Part shown: positions 38,583-48,943 of the stretch, piece after piece | Position numbering within the stretch: position 1 is the stretch's first letter | Layout: every line of letters starts with the position of its first letter | From: Methanosphaera sp. WGK6 | GTDB taxonomy: Archaea; Methanobacteriota; Methanobacteria; Methanobacteriales; Methanobacteriaceae | NCBI RefSeq assembly: GCF_001729965.1 | Contig: NZ_JRWK01000008.1 | Location: forward strand, 1-64,000 | DNA length: 64,000 nt | Direction of reading: 5' to 3' | Notes under the pieces: model-generated | What the model was told of the DNA's origin: nothing | What the model saw: only the letters and a program-made list of their open reading frames with translations | The model's database searches: none | Program-made: the position numbers and the translations under genes

Positions 38583-40586
38583 TTATGTAAATCCTAACAA
38601 TAATCCTCCTTGGTAAACTATGAATGATGCTATATATGCTACGACTAGACACAGTACTACACATACACCCATCCATTTCCATGAATTTGTTTCCTCTTTG
38701 ATTGCACCAAGACATGCGAAACATGGAACATATAGTAATGTAAATACCATGTAGGAAAGTGAAGTTAATGGTGTGAATAATCCAGGAAGTACTTCACTTA
38801 TACCATCTTCACCTACACCAAATAGTGTACCGAAAGTTGATACAACAATTTCTTTTGCCATGATACCAAATACAAGAGCTACTGCTGCTTGCCAGAATCC
38901 AAATCCTAATGGAGCAAATATAGGTGCAATTGCATTACCAAACATACCAATTACACTTTCAATAGTACCTTCTTCTACACCTGGTGGCAAGTTTCCAAGT
39001 AACCATACAAGTATGGATGTACCTAAAATGATTGTTCCTGCTTTTTTAATAAAGAGAGATCCTCTTTCCCACATGTGTAGTGTTGCACTTTTCATGGTTG
39101 GTAACCTGTATGGTGGTAATTCCATGATAAATGGTGCAGATTCTTCAGAGAATACTGTTCCTTTAAGTAATCTTGCTACTATAACTGCTACAATCATACC
39201 TAAAATGTATAATCCAAATGTTACTTCTGTTTGGTTTTGTGTAAAGAATACTGCTGTGAATAATGCATAGATAGGTATTCTTGCACTGCATGAAATAAAT
39301 GGTAATGCTAACATTGTGGAGATTCTATCACTTTCATTTGCAAGTGTTCTTGTTGCCATTACCCCTGTTACGTCACATCCAAATCCTAGAATCATTGGTA
39401 TAAATGCTTTACCTGATAATCCCATGATTTTATACATTGCTCTATCAATTACAAATGCTGCTCTTGCTAAATATCCAACATCTTCTATCAAACTTAATAA
39501 GAAGAATAATATGAATATAATTGGAATAAATGTGAGTATTGAACCTACTCCACCTATTACACCATTAAGTACAAATGATGATAATAATCCATCACCGAGC
39601 ATTGGAGTTAAATAATCTATTAATGCTGTGAATCCAGCATCAATTAAATCCTGGTAAGGACCTCCTATTGTATATGTGAGATAGAATACTAAATATATTA
39701 CTACTAAGAATATTGGTATTCCTAGGAATCTATTTGTAACTATTTTATCAATTTTATCAGTTAATGTTTCTTTGTTTCCAGAAGGTTTTTTAACACATTT
39801 ATTCATTATACCTGCAATCTCTCCATATCTTGCATCAATAAATGCGTCATCAACATTATCATTTAATATTTTTTCTAGATGTTTTCTTATTTCATTTACT
39901 TTACGTAAATTTTCTTTATCAGGTGATTCTTCGGCAAGATCCATTACTTCATCATCACCTTCTAAAAGTTTTACTGCTACCCATGAATCTGGTGCAGAAC
40001 CTACTTTTAAGTTAGGGAACATTGATTTTACTTCATTAATATGATCATCTAATTCAAAACCATATGTTAATGAGTCTGCCCTATTGGTAGGATTTTTTGC
40101 TGCTTTGATTGCTGTTCTTACTAGTTCATTAAGTCCTGTTCCTTCCCTAGCATCTACTACTACTATTGGAATTCCTAGTGTTTTTTCTAGTTTTTTAAGA
40201 TCTATTTCAAAACCTGCTTCTTCAGCATAATTTAACAAGTTCACTGCTAATACTGTATTAGCCCCTGTTTCTAGGATTTGTAATGTTAAGTATAAGTTTC
40301 TTTGAATATTTTCTGCATCAATAATATTTATTACTGCATCATTTTCTTCATGAATTATTGCATCACGTGAAACTTGTTCTTCTACTGAATAAGGGGTTAA
40401 ACTATAATTACCTGGAAGATCTATCATTTCGATTTCATAGTTATCAAATTCGAAACTACCAGATTTTTGTTCTACTGTTTTACCAGGCCAGTTTCCAACG
40501 TGTTGTTTCATACCAGTAAGATGGTTGAATACTGAACTTTTACCTACATTTGGATTACCTGCTAGTAAAAATTTTAGTTTCTCCAT
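38583..40586 (-). CDS. feoB: Ferrous iron transporter FeoB
   Basis: N-terminal G domain with G1 [10 protein letters not shown]2 VGNWPGKT and G3 DLPGNYSL. The G4 position reads NLLN rather than NxxD ([12 protein letters not shown]). A helical spacer is followed by a membrane domain with Gate motifs ([47 protein letters not shown]). ATG 40586 follows GAGGAATGAT; an upstream ATG (40625) reads through the operator and is unlikely. About 667 residues. feoA is upstream with its own promoter region between them. Confidence 0.9.
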   Translation of the reverse strand: MEKLKFLLAGNPNVGKSSVFNHLTGMKQHVGNWPGKTVEQKSGSFEFDNYEIEMIDLPGNYSLTPYSVEEQVSRDAIIHEENDAVINIIDAENIQRNLYLTLQILETGANTVLAVNLLNYAEEAGFEIDLKKLEKTLGIPIVVVDAREGTGLNELVRTAIKAAKNPTNRADSLTYGFELDDHINEVKSMFPNLKVGSAPDSWVAVKLLEGDDEVMDLAEESPDKENLRKVNEIRKHLEKILNDNVDDAFIDARYGEIAGIMNKCVKKPSGNKETLTDKIDKIVTNRFLGIPIFLVVIYLVFYLTYTIGGPYQDLIDAGFTALIDYLTPMLGDGLLSSFVLNGVIGGVGSILTFIPIIFILFFLLSLIEDVGYLARAAFVIDRAMYKIMGLSGKAFIPMILGFGCDVTGVMATRTLANESDRISTMLALPFISCSARIPIYALFTAVFFTQNQTEVTFGLYILGMIVAVIVARLLKGTVFSEESAPFIMELPPYRLPTMKSATLHMWERGSLFIKKAGTIILGTSILVWLLGNLPPGVEEGTIESVIGMFGNAIAPIFAPLGFGFWQAAVALVFGIMAKEIVVSTFGTLFGVGEDGISEVLPGLFTPLTSLSYMVFTLLYVPCFACLGAIKEETNSWKWMGVCVVLCLVVAYIASFIVYQGGLLLGFT

Positions 40587-40612
40587 ATCATTCCTCTTAT
40601 GTGTCCTATACC

Positions 40613-40632
40613 AATTTAGGTTCACCTAAATT
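40613..40632. promoter_or_regulatory. DtxR-like palindromic operator candidate in the feoB promoter
   Basis: AATTTAGGTTCACCTAAATT has two perfect 9-base arms and a 2-base centre. It sits about 25 bases downstream of a TTAATATATAAAAC-type TATA box on the - strand (about 40648-40658), i.e. at the expected transcription start of feoB. TTAGGT...ACCTAA arms resemble DtxR/IdeR/MntR family sites. Confidence 0.6.
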
Positions 40633-40746
40633 GAATTATAATAAAGTTTTATATATTAAAATATAATTTTTTAAAAAAATATTTTTAAATGATTCAATAT
40701 TATAAATAAATAAAAAAAATACAATTAAATTAAAAAAAAATAGATA

Positions 40747-40971
40747 TTATTCTAATTCAATTGATTCTGCTTCCTCTTTTCTTAAAGCTAAAGAAAATCC
40801 CTGAATTCTTACTTCAACAGGATAACCTAATGGTGCTTTTCTTTCAAGTTTAATAGGAGTACCACTGATAAGACCCATTTCCCTTAAATGTTTACCAAGA
40901 GATCCTTTAACTTTATGTGATTTGACTACACCTGATTCTCCAGGTTGTAAATCATCAACTGTTCTTGCCAT
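40747..40971 (-). CDS. feoA: FeoA-like SH3-domain protein
   Basis: A 74-residue FeoA/SH3-like domain, thought to assist FeoB. Blocks: VDDLQPGESGVVKSHKVKG, HLREMGLISGTPIKLERKAPLGYPVEVRIQGFSLALRKEEAESIEL. The ribosome site AAGGAGG is ideal. It is separated from feoB by about 160 bases that hold an independent promoter-operator; a palindrome also lies in its own promoter. Confidence 0.9.
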   Translation of the reverse strand: MARTVDDLQPGESGVVKSHKVKGSLGKHLREMGLISGTPIKLERKAPLGYPVEVRIQGFSLALRKEEAESIELE

Positions 40972-41070
40972 AATATCCTCCTTGAGACTAATTTTTGATT
41001 GTTATCTAATATTATTAGTTTAATAAGATTCAACTAATAATTAAATTTATTCAGATTAATATTAACACAT

Positions 41071-41100
41071 AATTAGTTATACCTAATTAGGTATACCTAA
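41071..41100. promoter_or_regulatory. Overlapping DtxR-like palindromes in the feoA promoter
   Basis: TTAGGTATACCTAA (41087-41100) is a perfect 14-base palindrome, and AATTAGTTATACCTAATT (41071-41088) is an imperfect one that overlaps it. A TTTATATATTATAAT-type TATA box lies just beyond on the - strand (about 41110-41122), so the sites cover the likely feoA transcription start. Confidence 0.6.
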
Positions 41101-41522
41101 GTTCATTATAATATATAAATATTACTATAATATAATACCAAGTAAAATAAACAATGCATAAAAGAACAAGACAGTAACTAAATAAAAAATCATTAAAGAA
41201 TAATTAAAATTATACAATATACATAAATTTTACTAAAACTAAATTCATAAAAATATTTAAGAAAAAACAGAAAAAAAATACATGAGCAAAAAATATTCTA
41301 AAAAAATGACCTTGTAGAAATTCCAATTTATATAATTCAAATTAATCTATAATATAATTAAAATAAAATTATATTTCTTAAAAATAAGGGATATATGAAT
41401 AATATCCCTCTAAAACCTATTATAAATAAAATCACACTTGTTTAAATAAAATATCACACCTAACTGTAAATCAAAGTTCTGTAACATATGTTCACTAACT
41501 AATCTATTATAGAAAGTTTATT
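41101..41522. other. AT-rich gap between feoA promoter and membrane protein gene
   Basis: No gene seen. One hairpin: AGGGATAT (41387-41394) with ATATCCCT (41402-41409), 8-base stem and 7-base loop, with no T-run on either side. Confidence 0.35.
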
Positions 41523-42149
41523 TTATAGCAAATTAATAAGTATCATAACAATTATATAAGGAATAAGAAAAGTTAGTACTGCTGATATAATCACTATATT
41601 TTCATATTCCTTTTTTTTCGTTGCATTGTATCCTGTTATTAGTTCAATTTTATTTATAAATTGTCTGGGGAAAAACATGACCAATGTTATCATTATAAAT
41701 TCATAAATATAATATATACTCCAAAGAATCATGAGTTCATATTCTGAAAGAGTTATACTAGGAAAGATTACTCTTAAATAGTAAATATAAAATAATAACC
41801 ATATACCCAATACCATATTAAGATTTATTGATAGAAATGAATATTCATTATCATCCGCACTTGTTTTTTTTATTACTATTTTTTCATTCAGCAATTCCCG
41901 GTTCCATATTAAACCTAGGATAATATAAACTAAAATAATAAACATTTTATTAAACAAATCATAATCAATAAAGAAAGTACCTATTAAAATAACAACCATG
42001 AAAAAACTCATTATTTCTGCACGAAAATCCCTATTTGATTGTTTATTTATACCTATACTCCTATAAAAATCATCCATATCGTTTTTTAAAAAAATAATAA
42101 TGAATACTACCAATATTAAACTATTATGATAAATAACATCTAAATACAT
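41523..42149 (-). CDS. Unrecognised integral membrane protein
   Basis: 208 residues with five or six hydrophobic helices (about 7-20, 49-65, 68-85, 110-127, 138-160 and 188-207) and a charged inner loop (about 24-45, YRSIGINKQSNRDFRAEI). I do not recognise the family. The ATG follows AAAGAGAGAATATC. It is 12 bases from the end of the gene at 42162, so the two leftward genes are probably one unit. Confidence 0.55.
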   Translation of the reverse strand: MYLDVIYHNSLILVVFIIIFLKNDMDDFYRSIGINKQSNRDFRAEIMSFFMVVILIGTFFIDYDLFNKMFIILVYIILGLIWNRELLNEKIVIKKTSADDNEYSFLSINLNMVLGIWLLFYIYYLRVIFPSITLSEYELMILWSIYYIYEFIMITLVMFFPRQFINKIELITGYNATKKKEYENIVIISAVLTFLIPYIIVMILINLL

Positions 42150-42161
42150 GATATTCTCTCT

Positions 42162-42534
42162 TTATAAATTATTTTTAGGAAAATAGATATATGTTTCTTC
42201 AACTGTCATTTTTCGTGCTCCTGTTTCATAATCAATATATACTGCATTTTCTCGATCATAACCATTTTTAGTATAAGGTATTTCTACAATATCTCTGTAA
42301 TTAGGACTTGAAGTATTAAAAATTTCAATATAATCATAATTGTCTAAATAATTCTTATGTGTCCAAAATTTACCCCAATCTGTCATGTTTATATAGAAAT
42401 CCCTACCATAAACAAATACTCTATGATATGTGGCCATTTTATGTTGTACTTGTTATTAATGAAGTATCATTAGTTACAAGTTCATTTGCTGAAGCTATAC
42501 TTAATCCATATATTATTAAGAGTATTATGAACAA
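42162..42534 (-). pseudogene. Secreted protein split by an apparent frameshift after its signal peptide
   Basis: Two frames abut. From TTG 42534 to a stop at 42439 the DNA encodes 31 residues that look like a signal peptide and start of a secreted protein (FIILLIIYGLSIASA, then NELVTNDTS). One base later, in another frame, an ATG at 42437 opens 91 residues ending at 42162 (ATYHRVFVYGRDFYINM..., IEIPYTKNGYDRENAVYIDYE). A one-base change in the A-run between them would join both into about 120 residues. No known domain. The piece from 42437 alone could still be made as a cytosolic protein. Confidence 0.5.
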
Positions 42535-43276
42535 AAGATAAAACTATAATTTTTCATAATTTCAACTCGTTAAATAGAAATTGAGATTTATTTTAAAATA
42601 TAGCTACATCATTTCTATTTAAATATTTATAAATTCTATGTTCCCCTTATTATATAACTATTATGTATTAATATGAATTCAGAATAATCTGTTAATTTTT
42701 TTAAAACTCCCCAATTACCTTAAATAAAAGGTATAATTAATAAATTATCCACATAATATAATCATATTAATCATAATTATTTATTTAATCACATATATAA
42801 ACTTATTATTTTCCATACAAAGCAGAATGTGTTCATCAAAATTCAAAAAAATTAATTTTTGAAAAGACAGACATTGAACCAATTCCAATAAAAAAAAACT
42901 TTTACAGAAGATATTTATGATATACAACCCACCTCTTGATTTATAAAAAGAATACTAATAACCCAAAATAACATTTTTTTTACCAAATACTCATTAAAAC
43001 AAGCCATTCTTTGAATTTGTAGAAATAAAAGTAAAATTATATTAAAAATAGATTGTTCAAATATAAAAATCAAATTGAAGAGTAAAAAAAAGATATGAAA
43101 ATAAAATTTAGTATAAACTGGTAGATTTATAAAATTATAATAAAATAAACAAAACTAAAAATGTGTTTTATAAAATATTCCTATATTTAATTCAGATTAT
43201 ATAAAACTAAGATTTATATGTATTTGAAAATCAAAAAATTCTAAAAAAAGTAAAAAAAATAAATGAGAAGGTAAAA
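42535..43276. other. 742-base AT-rich gap with MITE-like fragment R3, no gene seen
   Basis: A fragment of the dispersed element occupies 42826-42905. The remainder is low-complexity A/T sequence. I looked for an ehbQ-like gene beyond ehbP and saw none. Confidence 0.4.
42826..42905 (+). repeat. Dispersed MITE-like element, degenerate copy R3
   Basis: Left end GTGTTCATCAAAATTCAAAA matches the left ends of R1 and R2 best of all. The body (TTAATTTTTGAAAAGACAG...) decays, and AAAACTTTTACA near 42897-42908 recalls the right half. Confidence 0.4.
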
Positions 43277-43546
43277 TTAATTACCTTCTAATGCTTTTCT
43301 TTCTGCATCTAATTTATGTTTAGCTATTTGATACATTACTAAGAAGTCGTCATCATCATTAACAGGAATTACTTCTAATCCTAATGCTTCATGTTCTTCA
43401 ATCCATTGATCATCAAGAACAGGAACTTCTAATTTAATTGGTTCATCTTGATGATTTACCACAATTAAATTTCTGAAAGATGTTCTTAGTTCTACAATAT
43501 AACCAGCTAAACTTATTATATGATGTGGTCTTAATACTATTTTCAT
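43277..43546 (-). CDS. ehbP: Ehb hydrogenase subunit P
   Basis: An 89-residue soluble subunit (MKIVLRPHHIISLAGYIVELRTSFRNLIVVN...) at the end of the operon, the position of EhbP in Methanothermobacter. It has no cysteine cluster or membrane helix. Its role in the complex is not known. It starts 34 bases after ehbO. Confidence 0.75.
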   Translation of the reverse strand: MKIVLRPHHIISLAGYIVELRTSFRNLIVVNHQDEPIKLEVPVLDDQWIEEHEALGLEVIPVNDDDDFLVMYQIAKHKLDAERKALEGN

Positions 43547-43580
43547 TTAATCACCTATTAAATCATGTATTACCTTATCA

Positions 43581-44567
43581 TTATAAGAATGCTACTATAA
43601 CTGCTATTACAGATATTACACTGGTTGCTATAACTGTAGGATAGAATTCACGGTTTGTGAATAATGGTGCAAATGCACTTGTTACAGCTGCTGCCATTGT
43701 TAATATTATAGAACATATTATAGGTACTATGATTGATACACTAAATGCTGGAGGTACTCCTAAGAATAATGTGGAGTATACACATCCACCAACAAATATT
43801 AAAAATGCATGTGCCATTGTATATACAGCTCTTGATTTAGACATGTATTCCATGAGAGGACCTTGAATTACATCAGAGTGTCCTTCCATATATGCAAAAG
43901 GATTTGAATTGAGAACAATTAAGAATCCTACAAAGAATACAATTGTACCAATGATACCTGGTAAACTTAATACTACTGGTCCACAAACCATTTGATATTT
44001 TACAATATCAAGTAAGTTTATACTTCCAGCCATTATAGCAGGTATGAATAAAGCTATATAAAATGGTAAACTACCATATGATATAAGTTTTAATGATCTA
44101 TTTGCACTTATTTGTTCAAAGAATGATTGTTTAGCACCTACGTGTTTTGCACCTTTAATTTGATCAGGGAATGGCATATTTTTAGATAAAAGTGATTGTG
44201 AGAATGAACACATGAATAAGTATAATACTTCTTCCACTTTTAATAATCCTACAAGTGCTACTAAACTAGCAAATGGTCCCCATGCTACCATTACTTGAGG
44301 TAGTAATATTAAATATATTGCTGCTACTACAATCAAAGTTACTATTGGTAATGCATTATATACTCTAGGTAGTATAGCAGATGGTTTTAATCCTTGTTTA
44401 AAGAAGAATTTTAATGTTGTGTATACACCAGGACTTGTAAGTTGAGGTCCGAGTCTTTGTTGTACTCTTGCTTCTGATTTCTTTTCAATTCCAGGTAACC
44501 ATAAACATACAATACTTCCAATTATAAAAGCACCTATTACATAACCTATTGATGTTATTATATCCAT
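43581..44567 (-). CDS. ehbO: Ehb hydrogenase subunit O (NuoH/EchB-like membrane subunit)
   Basis: The membrane anchor that couples the hydrogenase arm to ion flow. About eight helices. The NuoH-like loop GIEKKSEARVQQRLGPQLTSPGVYTTLKFFFKQG is near the N-terminus and is the quinone-site-facing region in complex I. The conserved acidic stretch LLKVEEVLYLFMCSFSQ follows. 328 residues fits. It starts 11 bases after ehbN. Confidence 0.88.
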   Translation of the reverse strand: MDIITSIGYVIGAFIIGSIVCLWLPGIEKKSEARVQQRLGPQLTSPGVYTTLKFFFKQGLKPSAILPRVYNALPIVTLIVVAAIYLILLPQVMVAWGPFASLVALVGLLKVEEVLYLFMCSFSQSLLSKNMPFPDQIKGAKHVGAKQSFFEQISANRSLKLISYGSLPFYIALFIPAIMAGSINLLDIVKYQMVCGPVVLSLPGIIGTIVFFVGFLIVLNSNPFAYMEGHSDVIQGPLMEYMSKSRAVYTMAHAFLIFVGGCVYSTLFLGVPPAFSVSIIVPIICSIILTMAAAVTSAFAPLFTNREFYPTVIATSVISVIAVIVAFL

Positions 44568-44578
44568 TATTGGGTCTC

Positions 44579-45730
44579 CTATAATTTAATTACTTGTATA
44601 GCTCTATCAGTACAAGTGAAACATGGATCACATGATACAATTGCAAGTTGTGCATCTTGTAAAGGATGACCAATACAAGATTCTTGCATTGCTGCAATGT
44701 TAGACATAGATGGTGTTCTTACAATACTGTGTCTTACTTTTCCATCTTCTAAACCATATGAGTGGTAACATACTCCACGAGGTACTTCTATGTAACTTTT
44801 GTATACTGGAGCATCAGTCATTTCCCAATCTCTTGTTACTACAGGACCTTTAGGTAAGTTTTTAATTACTTGTCTAATGATTCTTGTTGATTGGAATATT
44901 TCAGTTGCTCTCATAAGAATATTTGCTCTTACATCTCCACCATCTTGAGTTATAATATCATATTCAAATGGTTCATATTCAAACATTTCTGTTCTGTAAT
45001 CATATTCGTAACCAGTAGCTCTTAATGATGGTCCAGTTACATGTAAATCTAAAGCTTGTTTCTGTGATAATTCACCAGTACCAGTTATACGGCTCATTAC
45101 CATTGGATCAGATACAAATCTTTCAGCAAAAGCTCCTACTTTATCATCAATGTAATCCATTGTTTCGAGAACTCTTTGTTGTTCTTTAAGATTTAAATCT
45201 GCTCTAGGTCTTACTCCACCAAGTACAGATACACCATATTGTACTCTATTTCCACCCATCATATATAATAGGTCCATTACAGATTCTCTTATGTAAAATA
45301 TTCTCATAGCAAATGTTTCATGACATAATACTTCTGAACCGTGACCTAAATATAACATGTGACTGTGTAATCTTTCAAGTTCTTCTGCAAGAACTCTTAA
45401 GTAAACTGCTCTTTCTGGTATTTCTATACCCATAGCACCTTCTGCTACACGACATGAATTGTATATGTGTCCGTTTGAACAGATACCACATACTTTTTCA
45501 GTTAAAGCATTTGCTTTTTCTACAGGTAAACCTTCCATGATTCTTTCGATTCCTCTGTGATTTAAACCTACTGTAATTTCAGCATCTTTAACTATTTCAT
45601 CTTCTACAAATAGTCTTACTCTGTAAGGTTCTAAAGCTGCTGGATGTACGGTACCCATATCAATTTCTGTTTCAAAAACTTGTCTTTCAGTTTCATTACA
45701 AGTTGTTGCTCCATCTATTTTTGTAACCAT
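44579..45730 (-). CDS. ehbN: Ehb [NiFe] hydrogenase large subunit
   Basis: Holds the NiFe site. The L1 motif is CGICSNGH (C81 and C84), and the L2 motif is DPCFTC (C370 and C373) near the C-terminus. The protein ends only ten residues after the last ligand ([10 protein letters not shown]), as in Ech-type enzymes, so maturation by C-terminal cleavage would remove a very short tail or none. GGAGTATTTAC precedes the ATG. Its partner is EhbM just upstream. Confidence 0.92.
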   Translation of the reverse strand: MVTKIDGATTCNETERQVFETEIDMGTVHPAALEPYRVRLFVEDEIVKDAEITVGLNHRGIERIMEGLPVEKANALTEKVCGICSNGHIYNSCRVAEGAMGIEIPERAVYLRVLAEELERLHSHMLYLGHGSEVLCHETFAMRIFYIRESVMDLLYMMGGNRVQYGVSVLGGVRPRADLNLKEQQRVLETMDYIDDKVGAFAERFVSDPMVMSRITGTGELSQKQALDLHVTGPSLRATGYEYDYRTEMFEYEPFEYDIITQDGGDVRANILMRATEIFQSTRIIRQVIKNLPKGPVVTRDWEMTDAPVYKSYIEVPRGVCYHSYGLEDGKVRHSIVRTPSMSNIAAMQESCIGHPLQDAQLAIVSCDPCFTCTDRAIQVIKL

Positions 45731-45747
45731 GTAAATACTCCTTTTAA

Positions 45748-46200
45748 TTATTTATCTTCTTTTTCCAGTAGTATTGGTATTACTGATACTACTCCAGCTA
45801 CAATATCTTCTGGTCTTACTGCACATCCTGGGATTTTAGCATCAACAGGTATGACATTTTCTACAGGTCCTTCAATTTCTTCAGATGGAATATCTCCATG
45901 AATATTTTTGTATACTCCACCAGTTAAAGCACATGCTCCTGCTGCAACTACCAATTTAGGTTTTGGTATTGATTCATATATTTTGAGGAGTGGTTCTTTT
46001 GTCCAGTGAGTTACAGGACCAGATACAACTAAAACATCAGCTTCTCTTGGATTCCATGTTAGATACACATTATATTGTTCTATATCGAATTTAGGAGATA
46101 AAACTGTGTTAACTATTTCTATATCGCAACCATTACATCCACCAGTATAAACTAGCATTACATGTATTGATTTTTTACGAGATTGTGATTTAAGTCCCAT
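45748..46200 (-). CDS. ehbM: Ehb [NiFe] hydrogenase small subunit
   Basis: Carries the proximal 4Fe-4S cluster. Cysteines C22 and C25 in [10 protein letters not shown], one in GACALTGG and one in PGCAVRP are the four expected ligands, in the NuoB-like order. 150 residues is the short energy-converting type. Begins right after ehbL (1-base gap) and ends 17 bases before ehbN. Confidence 0.92.
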   Translation of the reverse strand: MGLKSQSRKKSIHVMLVYTGGCNGCDIEIVNTVLSPKFDIEQYNVYLTWNPREADVLVVSGPVTHWTKEPLLKIYESIPKPKLVVAAGACALTGGVYKNIHGDIPSEEIEGPVENVIPVDAKIPGCAVRPEDIVAGVVSVIPILLEKEDK

Positions 46201-46201
46201 A

Positions 46202-46747
46202 TTATCCCTCTAATTCATTATTTTGAGCTGCTTCTGCTTCAGCTTCTTTTTGTGCTTTTTCTTTTAATTCCCTATTTTTCTGAATGATTGAATCATCAGT
46301 TAAATATTGTGCGATGTATTGAATTTTTTTCTCAGATACTTCACTTGGATCTAAAAGCATACTGTTTACATCTTTATCACATTTAATACCAACATCATTA
46401 GGATGTATGGTTGCTGCTACTCCAAATAAAGCATATATTGGACAGAAATCATGACAGTGGTAACAGTGTACACAGTTAATTTCATCAATTTCAGGTACTG
46501 CTGTTTTTACAATTCCATCAGCAATTTCAACTGGTTCTACAGGAACCATTACAATAGCTTTTGTAGGACATACATTTGAACATCCACCGCATCCAATACA
46601 TTCAATTTCTGCAACTTTAGGTGATGGTTTAACATTACCATTTAATGCATCTTGGCGTAATTGTAAGTCAGTTCTACAGTCACTACCAAAGATTAATCTT
46701 TTGAGGTTAACGTATATACCGTTAATAAAAATTTTTCCTAAACTCAT
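46202..46747 (-). CDS. ehbL: Ehb subunit L, two-cluster ferredoxin
   Basis: Two 4Fe-4S motifs ([16 protein letters not shown] and [16 protein letters not shown]) in a NuoI-like layout, with an amphipathic N-terminus and a charged Ala/Glu-rich tail. It would pass electrons between the hydrogenase and ferredoxin. Overlaps the end of ehbK by four bases, so translation is coupled. Confidence 0.9.
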   Translation of the reverse strand: MSLGKIFINGIYVNLKRLIFGSDCRTDLQLRQDALNGNVKPSPKVAEIECIGCGGCSNVCPTKAIVMVPVEPVEIADGIVKTAVPEIDEINCVHCYHCHDFCPIYALFGVAATIHPNDVGIKCDKDVNSMLLDPSEVSEKKIQYIAQYLTDDSIIQKNRELKEKAQKEAEAEAAQNNELEG

Positions 46748-48099
46748 ATTGTTGCCTCGAAGTCTCTTTGTATTTTAATTGCTCTAGCTGGACATGCAGT
46801 TTTACAAGCTCCACAGTAAATACATCTTTCATTGTTAATTTGTAAGTTACCGTCTTCATCAGGAGTTATAGCTTTAAATACACATGCATCTACACATAAA
46901 TTACAACCTATACATAAGTTGTTGTTTAACATGGAATATCCACTTGTGATTTTCATTTTAAGTGGTGTGGTTTTTGGTATTGCATTTACTGGACAGTATA
47001 TTGCACATTTTTCACAAAGAACACATTTATCAAAGTTAACTTTTACTTGGCCATCTTCAATAGTTAATGCTTCTTTTGGACAAACTTCTACACAAATTCC
47101 ACATTTAAGACATCTTGAACCGATTTCTCCATCCCATGTGTTGTTTCCGAATTTACGTGCTCCATATTTACATTCTTTTACACATAAACCACATTCTACA
47201 CATAGTCCTTCAAGTGTGATTTTTGAATCTGGAACAAATTCTAATATTCCTTGTGGACATGCTGTTACACATGGTGCATGACTGAAGTCATCTGCACAGT
47301 GTTTTTCACCATTTACATTATTTCCTAATGAACAGTAATCAACATCATATCTAAGTCTTTTATTGATTACTTGTAAACCATCTGTTGGACATGCATCAGC
47401 ACATAATTTACATTCTATACATGCAATCATTTTTGTATCGTTTTCAACATCATATTCTGGATGTTTGATTTCAAGTTCTAAGTGACTTGCTACAATTGCA
47501 TCATTTGGACATTCAATTAAACATTTGTAACATACTGCACATCTTTGCATGTTAATTTCGTATTCTCCACCTTCTTCAATTGGTCCAATTGCATTTCTTG
47601 GACATACATCTATACATAAATCACATTTTGTACAGACACCTGGTTCTATGTATGAGAACTTAATTGAGTTGGATGGACAGAAGTATGCACATCTTCCACA
47701 TTCTATACAATCTTCATGGTTTGTTCCAATGTTAATTCTATTGACCATTTCATTTTCCATTTGTACTGGTCTTTTTGGTGGTGCCATTCTTGCATTATTT
47801 TCACAAGGAGGTACACATACACCACACATGGAACATAATCCCATTATTTTTCCATCTTTTACTGTGATAACTTCTACTGGGCATACGTTCATACACATGC
47901 CACATAAGTTACATTTTGTTCTATCTACTACATAACCACCATATTTATTTTTAAATATAGCTTTGTTAGGACAAACTCTTTCACATTTACCACAGGTTAT
48001 ACAACTTACCGCTTTTCCATTAACTAATTTTATAGCATCAGTAGGGCAAGCTTCTACACAATTTCCTGAGCCATTACAATTTTTTGTTGTCATAAACAT
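46744..48099 (-). CDS. ehbK: Ehb polyferredoxin subunit K
   Basis: 451 residues made almost wholly of 4Fe-4S motifs. I count 14 CxxCxxCxxxC-type blocks, from [15 protein letters not shown] to [15 protein letters not shown]. Two are irregular: the first has a longer first spacing, and the ninth ([13 protein letters not shown] ... CVTACPQ) carries an inserted loop. An electron wire linking the hydrogenase to ferredoxin-dependent enzymes. ATG 48099 or the ATG six bases later can start it. Confidence 0.9.
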   Translation of the reverse strand: MFMTTKNCNGSGNCVEACPTDAIKLVNGKAVSCITCGKCERVCPNKAIFKNKYGGYVVDRTKCNLCGMCMNVCPVEVITVKDGKIMGLCSMCGVCVPPCENNARMAPPKRPVQMENEMVNRINIGTNHEDCIECGRCAYFCPSNSIKFSYIEPGVCTKCDLCIDVCPRNAIGPIEEGGEYEINMQRCAVCYKCLIECPNDAIVASHLELEIKHPEYDVENDTKMIACIECKLCADACPTDGLQVINKRLRYDVDYCSLGNNVNGEKHCADDFSHAPCVTACPQGILEFVPDSKITLEGLCVECGLCVKECKYGARKFGNNTWDGEIGSRCLKCGICVEVCPKEALTIEDGQVKVNFDKCVLCEKCAIYCPVNAIPKTTPLKMKITSGYSMLNNNLCIGCNLCVDACVFKAITPDEDGNLQINNERCIYCGACKTACPARAIKIQRDFEATI

Positions 48100-48113
48100 T
48101 TTATATTACCCCA

Positions 48114-48431
48114 CTAAGCTTTACTTTTAGTTCCTAATAATCCTCGTCCAATAATTGCACCAAGTATAGCCATTACAAATCCTGGTCCTAATGGTAAACC
48201 ACCATAGTATGGGAAGTTTCCTAACCAGTATGCTATAAGTATACCACCAATTATTATTGCAATCCATGAGGAAGTATTTAGGCGTATTCCTTTTGTTGGT
48301 GTTTTATGCATGATACATCCTACTAAGAATCCTATAATAAAAGCACAGATTGTAGGTCCTGTATATAATACTCCAAATAAATTAGGAGCTACTGATTCTA
48401 AGAAAGGTACTGCTGTTGTTTCTACAACCAT
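48114..48431 (-). CDS. ehbJ: Ehb membrane subunit J
   Basis: 105 residues with three hydrophobic helices (about 17-42, 52-70 and 78-98). I recognise it by position between the MnhB-like subunit and the polyferredoxin, as in other ehb operons. No catalytic motif. Confidence 0.7.
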   Translation of the reverse strand: MVVETTAVPFLESVAPNLFGVLYTGPTICAFIIGFLVGCIMHKTPTKGIRLNTSSWIAIIIGGILIAYWLGNFPYYGGLPLGPGFVMAILGAIIGRGLLGTKSKA

Positions 48432-48442
48432 AATTAATCCTC

Positions 48443-48943
48443 CTAGTCTATTTCCTCATCATCAACATAATCTCCTTGGTATTTGGTAACACCATAGAAG
48501 AGAATTACTAATGTTGTTAATCCAATAAATACTTTTAAACCTATTACTATGTTTAAGTATGGTATAATTCCTGCATGTAATGCATCAGGATAATTAAACA
48601 TAGATGAAAGGCCAGCAGGTACTAATCCATATAAGTTAGTTCCTACATTGTAAAGGAATGAACCACTGTATAATAATCCACATAATCCTAATAAAACGTA
48701 GACTAATGCTCCACAACTTTCTATTAAGGACATTCTTTCATGTGAAAGATTAAATGGATTGTCTTTTAATCCATATGCAAGAATACATAATATTGCTCCA
48801 GCAGCCATTATTGCTCCACCTTGGAAACCTCCTCCTGGTGTAATATGTCCACCAAGAATTGTCATAGCCCCATAACCTATCATTATGAAAGATAAAGGAT
48901 ATGAAATTAATTTAAGAAGATCACTCATCGTCGTCGCCTCCAA
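48443..48943 (-). CDS. ehbI: Ehb membrane subunit I (MnhB-like)
   Basis: The MnhB-domain signature is clear: GYGAMTILGGHITPGGGFQGGAIMAAGAILCILAYG, as in Mrp antiporters and membrane-bound hydrogenases. Four helices in 166 residues. Overlaps the end of the preceding gene by 23 bases. Probably part of the ion-translocating half. Confidence 0.82.
   Translation of the reverse strand: MEATTMSDLLKLISYPLSFIMIGYGAMTILGGHITPGGGFQGGAIMAAGAILCILAYGLKDNPFNLSHERMSLIESCGALVYVLLGLCGLLYSGSFLYNVGTNLYGLVPAGLSSMFNYPDALHAGIIPYLNIVIGLKVFIGLTTLVILFYGVTKYQGDYVDDEEID

Noticed and set aside
38494-38724. A 76-codon - strand frame overlapping the end of feoB
   Set aside because: Its first part lies inside feoB in another frame and looks random; only the last 13 codons have a ribosome site, and those are reported separately.
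41387-41409. Hairpin AGGGATAT/ATATCCCT as a terminator
   Set aside because: No T-run follows on either strand and no gene ends nearby; kept only as a note in the gap description.
46832-47935. Frames on the + strand across the polyferredoxin gene, rich in His and Ser
   Set aside because: They reflect the reverse complement of repeated Cys codons, not independent genes.
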